NCBI GenBank assembly: GCA_039090855.1
Contig: CM077001.1
Coordinates: 119,786,922-119,850,921, forward strand
DNA from: Macrothele yani
Taxonomy: Eukaryota; Arthropoda; Arachnida; Araneae; Macrothelidae
Reading direction: 5' to 3'
DNA length: 64,000 bases
Made by a program: the position numbers and the translations under genes. Below, in pieces: positions 63,773 through 64,000 of the stretch (its first letter is position 1; every line of letters starts with the position of its first letter). A model generated the notes under the pieces. The model was not told the DNA's origin and searched no databases. It worked only from the letters and a program-made list of their open reading frames with translations.

Positions 63773-64000
63773 CACTGAGAAAAACGTTGTGTTAATTCAA
63801 CAAACATTTTGTTAAATCAACAAAAAAATTTGTCGATATACAGTCAACAAAAGTTTTTGTTGAATTTGCAAAATTGTTTTGTTGAAAATTATTGCTGATT
63901 TCACAAAATTTATTGTTATCACGGCAAAACGTTTTGTTCATTTAACAAAATGATTGCGTCGATTTTGGGGAATTTGTTTGATCCAACAAAACATATTGTT
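63773..64000 (+). mobile_element. Left end of a CACTG-ended element (runs off the window)
   Basis: Starts CACTGAGAAAAACG. The next ~220 bases hold dense repeats of TCAACAAAA and its inverse TTTTGTTGA, a subterminal pattern like the other CACTG-ended elements at 18370 and 36237. Only one end is visible. Confidence 0.5.

Overview
The window looks like transposon-dominated intergenic DNA from an animal nuclear genome, most likely an arthropod. This rests on many decayed Tc1/mariner and Tigger (pogo) elements, an RTE-like non-LTR retrotransposon, tRNA-derived SINEs, hAT, piggyBac-like and CACTG-ended MITEs, several satellites, and a broken copy of a multicopy uncharacterised gene family I recognise mainly from arthropods and cnidarians. 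I see no intact host gene, rRNA, CRISPR array or bacterial-type operon. The only trace of an ordinary host gene is a truncated histone H2A fragment near 16.6-16.8 kb. Long open frames are almost all pieces of transposases, satellites that stay open by chance, or antisense shadows.

Layout. 0-6 kb: a 'TACGCTTTCC' repeat element built of ~145-bp units (951-2555) hit by a solo LTR; a Tc1 element (3152-4576) whose pre-insertion site survives in a nearby paralogous repeat; a foldback MITE (5164-5354). 6-11 kb: an LTR with an alternative tRNA-like core, a SINE, a degenerate array carrying CTCF-like motifs, and two complete miniature LTR elements (9083-9664 and 10261-10822). 11-14 kb: strong palindromes and a ~300-bp tandem repeat. 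14-25 kb: three Tc1 relics, an H2A fragment, a CACTG-ended MITE, RTE fragments, a large inverted repeat, and a Tigger (21498-23786) inserted in a second copy of the 'TACGCTTTCC' element. 25-30 kb: a satellite grown from a SINE, a Tigger fragment, and the best-preserved Tc1 (28796-30013). 31-39 kb: an RTE-like LINE inside a TTAA-flanked element, then a candidate 2.8-kb CACTG element holding a hAT MITE and another Tc1. 39-43 kb: a Tc1 split by a TRIM remnant, then the uncharacterised-family pseudogene split by a SINE. 44-52 kb: a dimeric satellite, a MITE, and an old Tc1 broken up by a mariner, two MITEs and local duplications. 52-59 kb: SINEs, a piggyBac-like MITE with a paralogous empty site, and a 49-bp satellite of about 58 units. 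59-64 kb: a Tc1 inside an older Tc1, a second tRNA-derived repeat family, a divergent tRNA-bearing LTR, and the start of another CACTG-ended element.

The most interesting system is the miniature LTR retrotransposon (TRIM). Its ~161-bp LTRs each carry a tRNA-like sequence with Pol III A and B boxes. Two complete copies show LTR, primer binding site, polypurine tract, LTR and perfect 4-bp target duplications (ATCT; GTTT). A solo LTR (GTGC), an internally deleted copy (GGCG) and a divergent relative (ATTG) have their own 4-bp duplications. The design resembles plant Cassandra elements, which carry 5S rRNA sequence in their LTRs, but with a tRNA module. The element has no coding capacity of its own and would need proteins from an autonomous LTR element.
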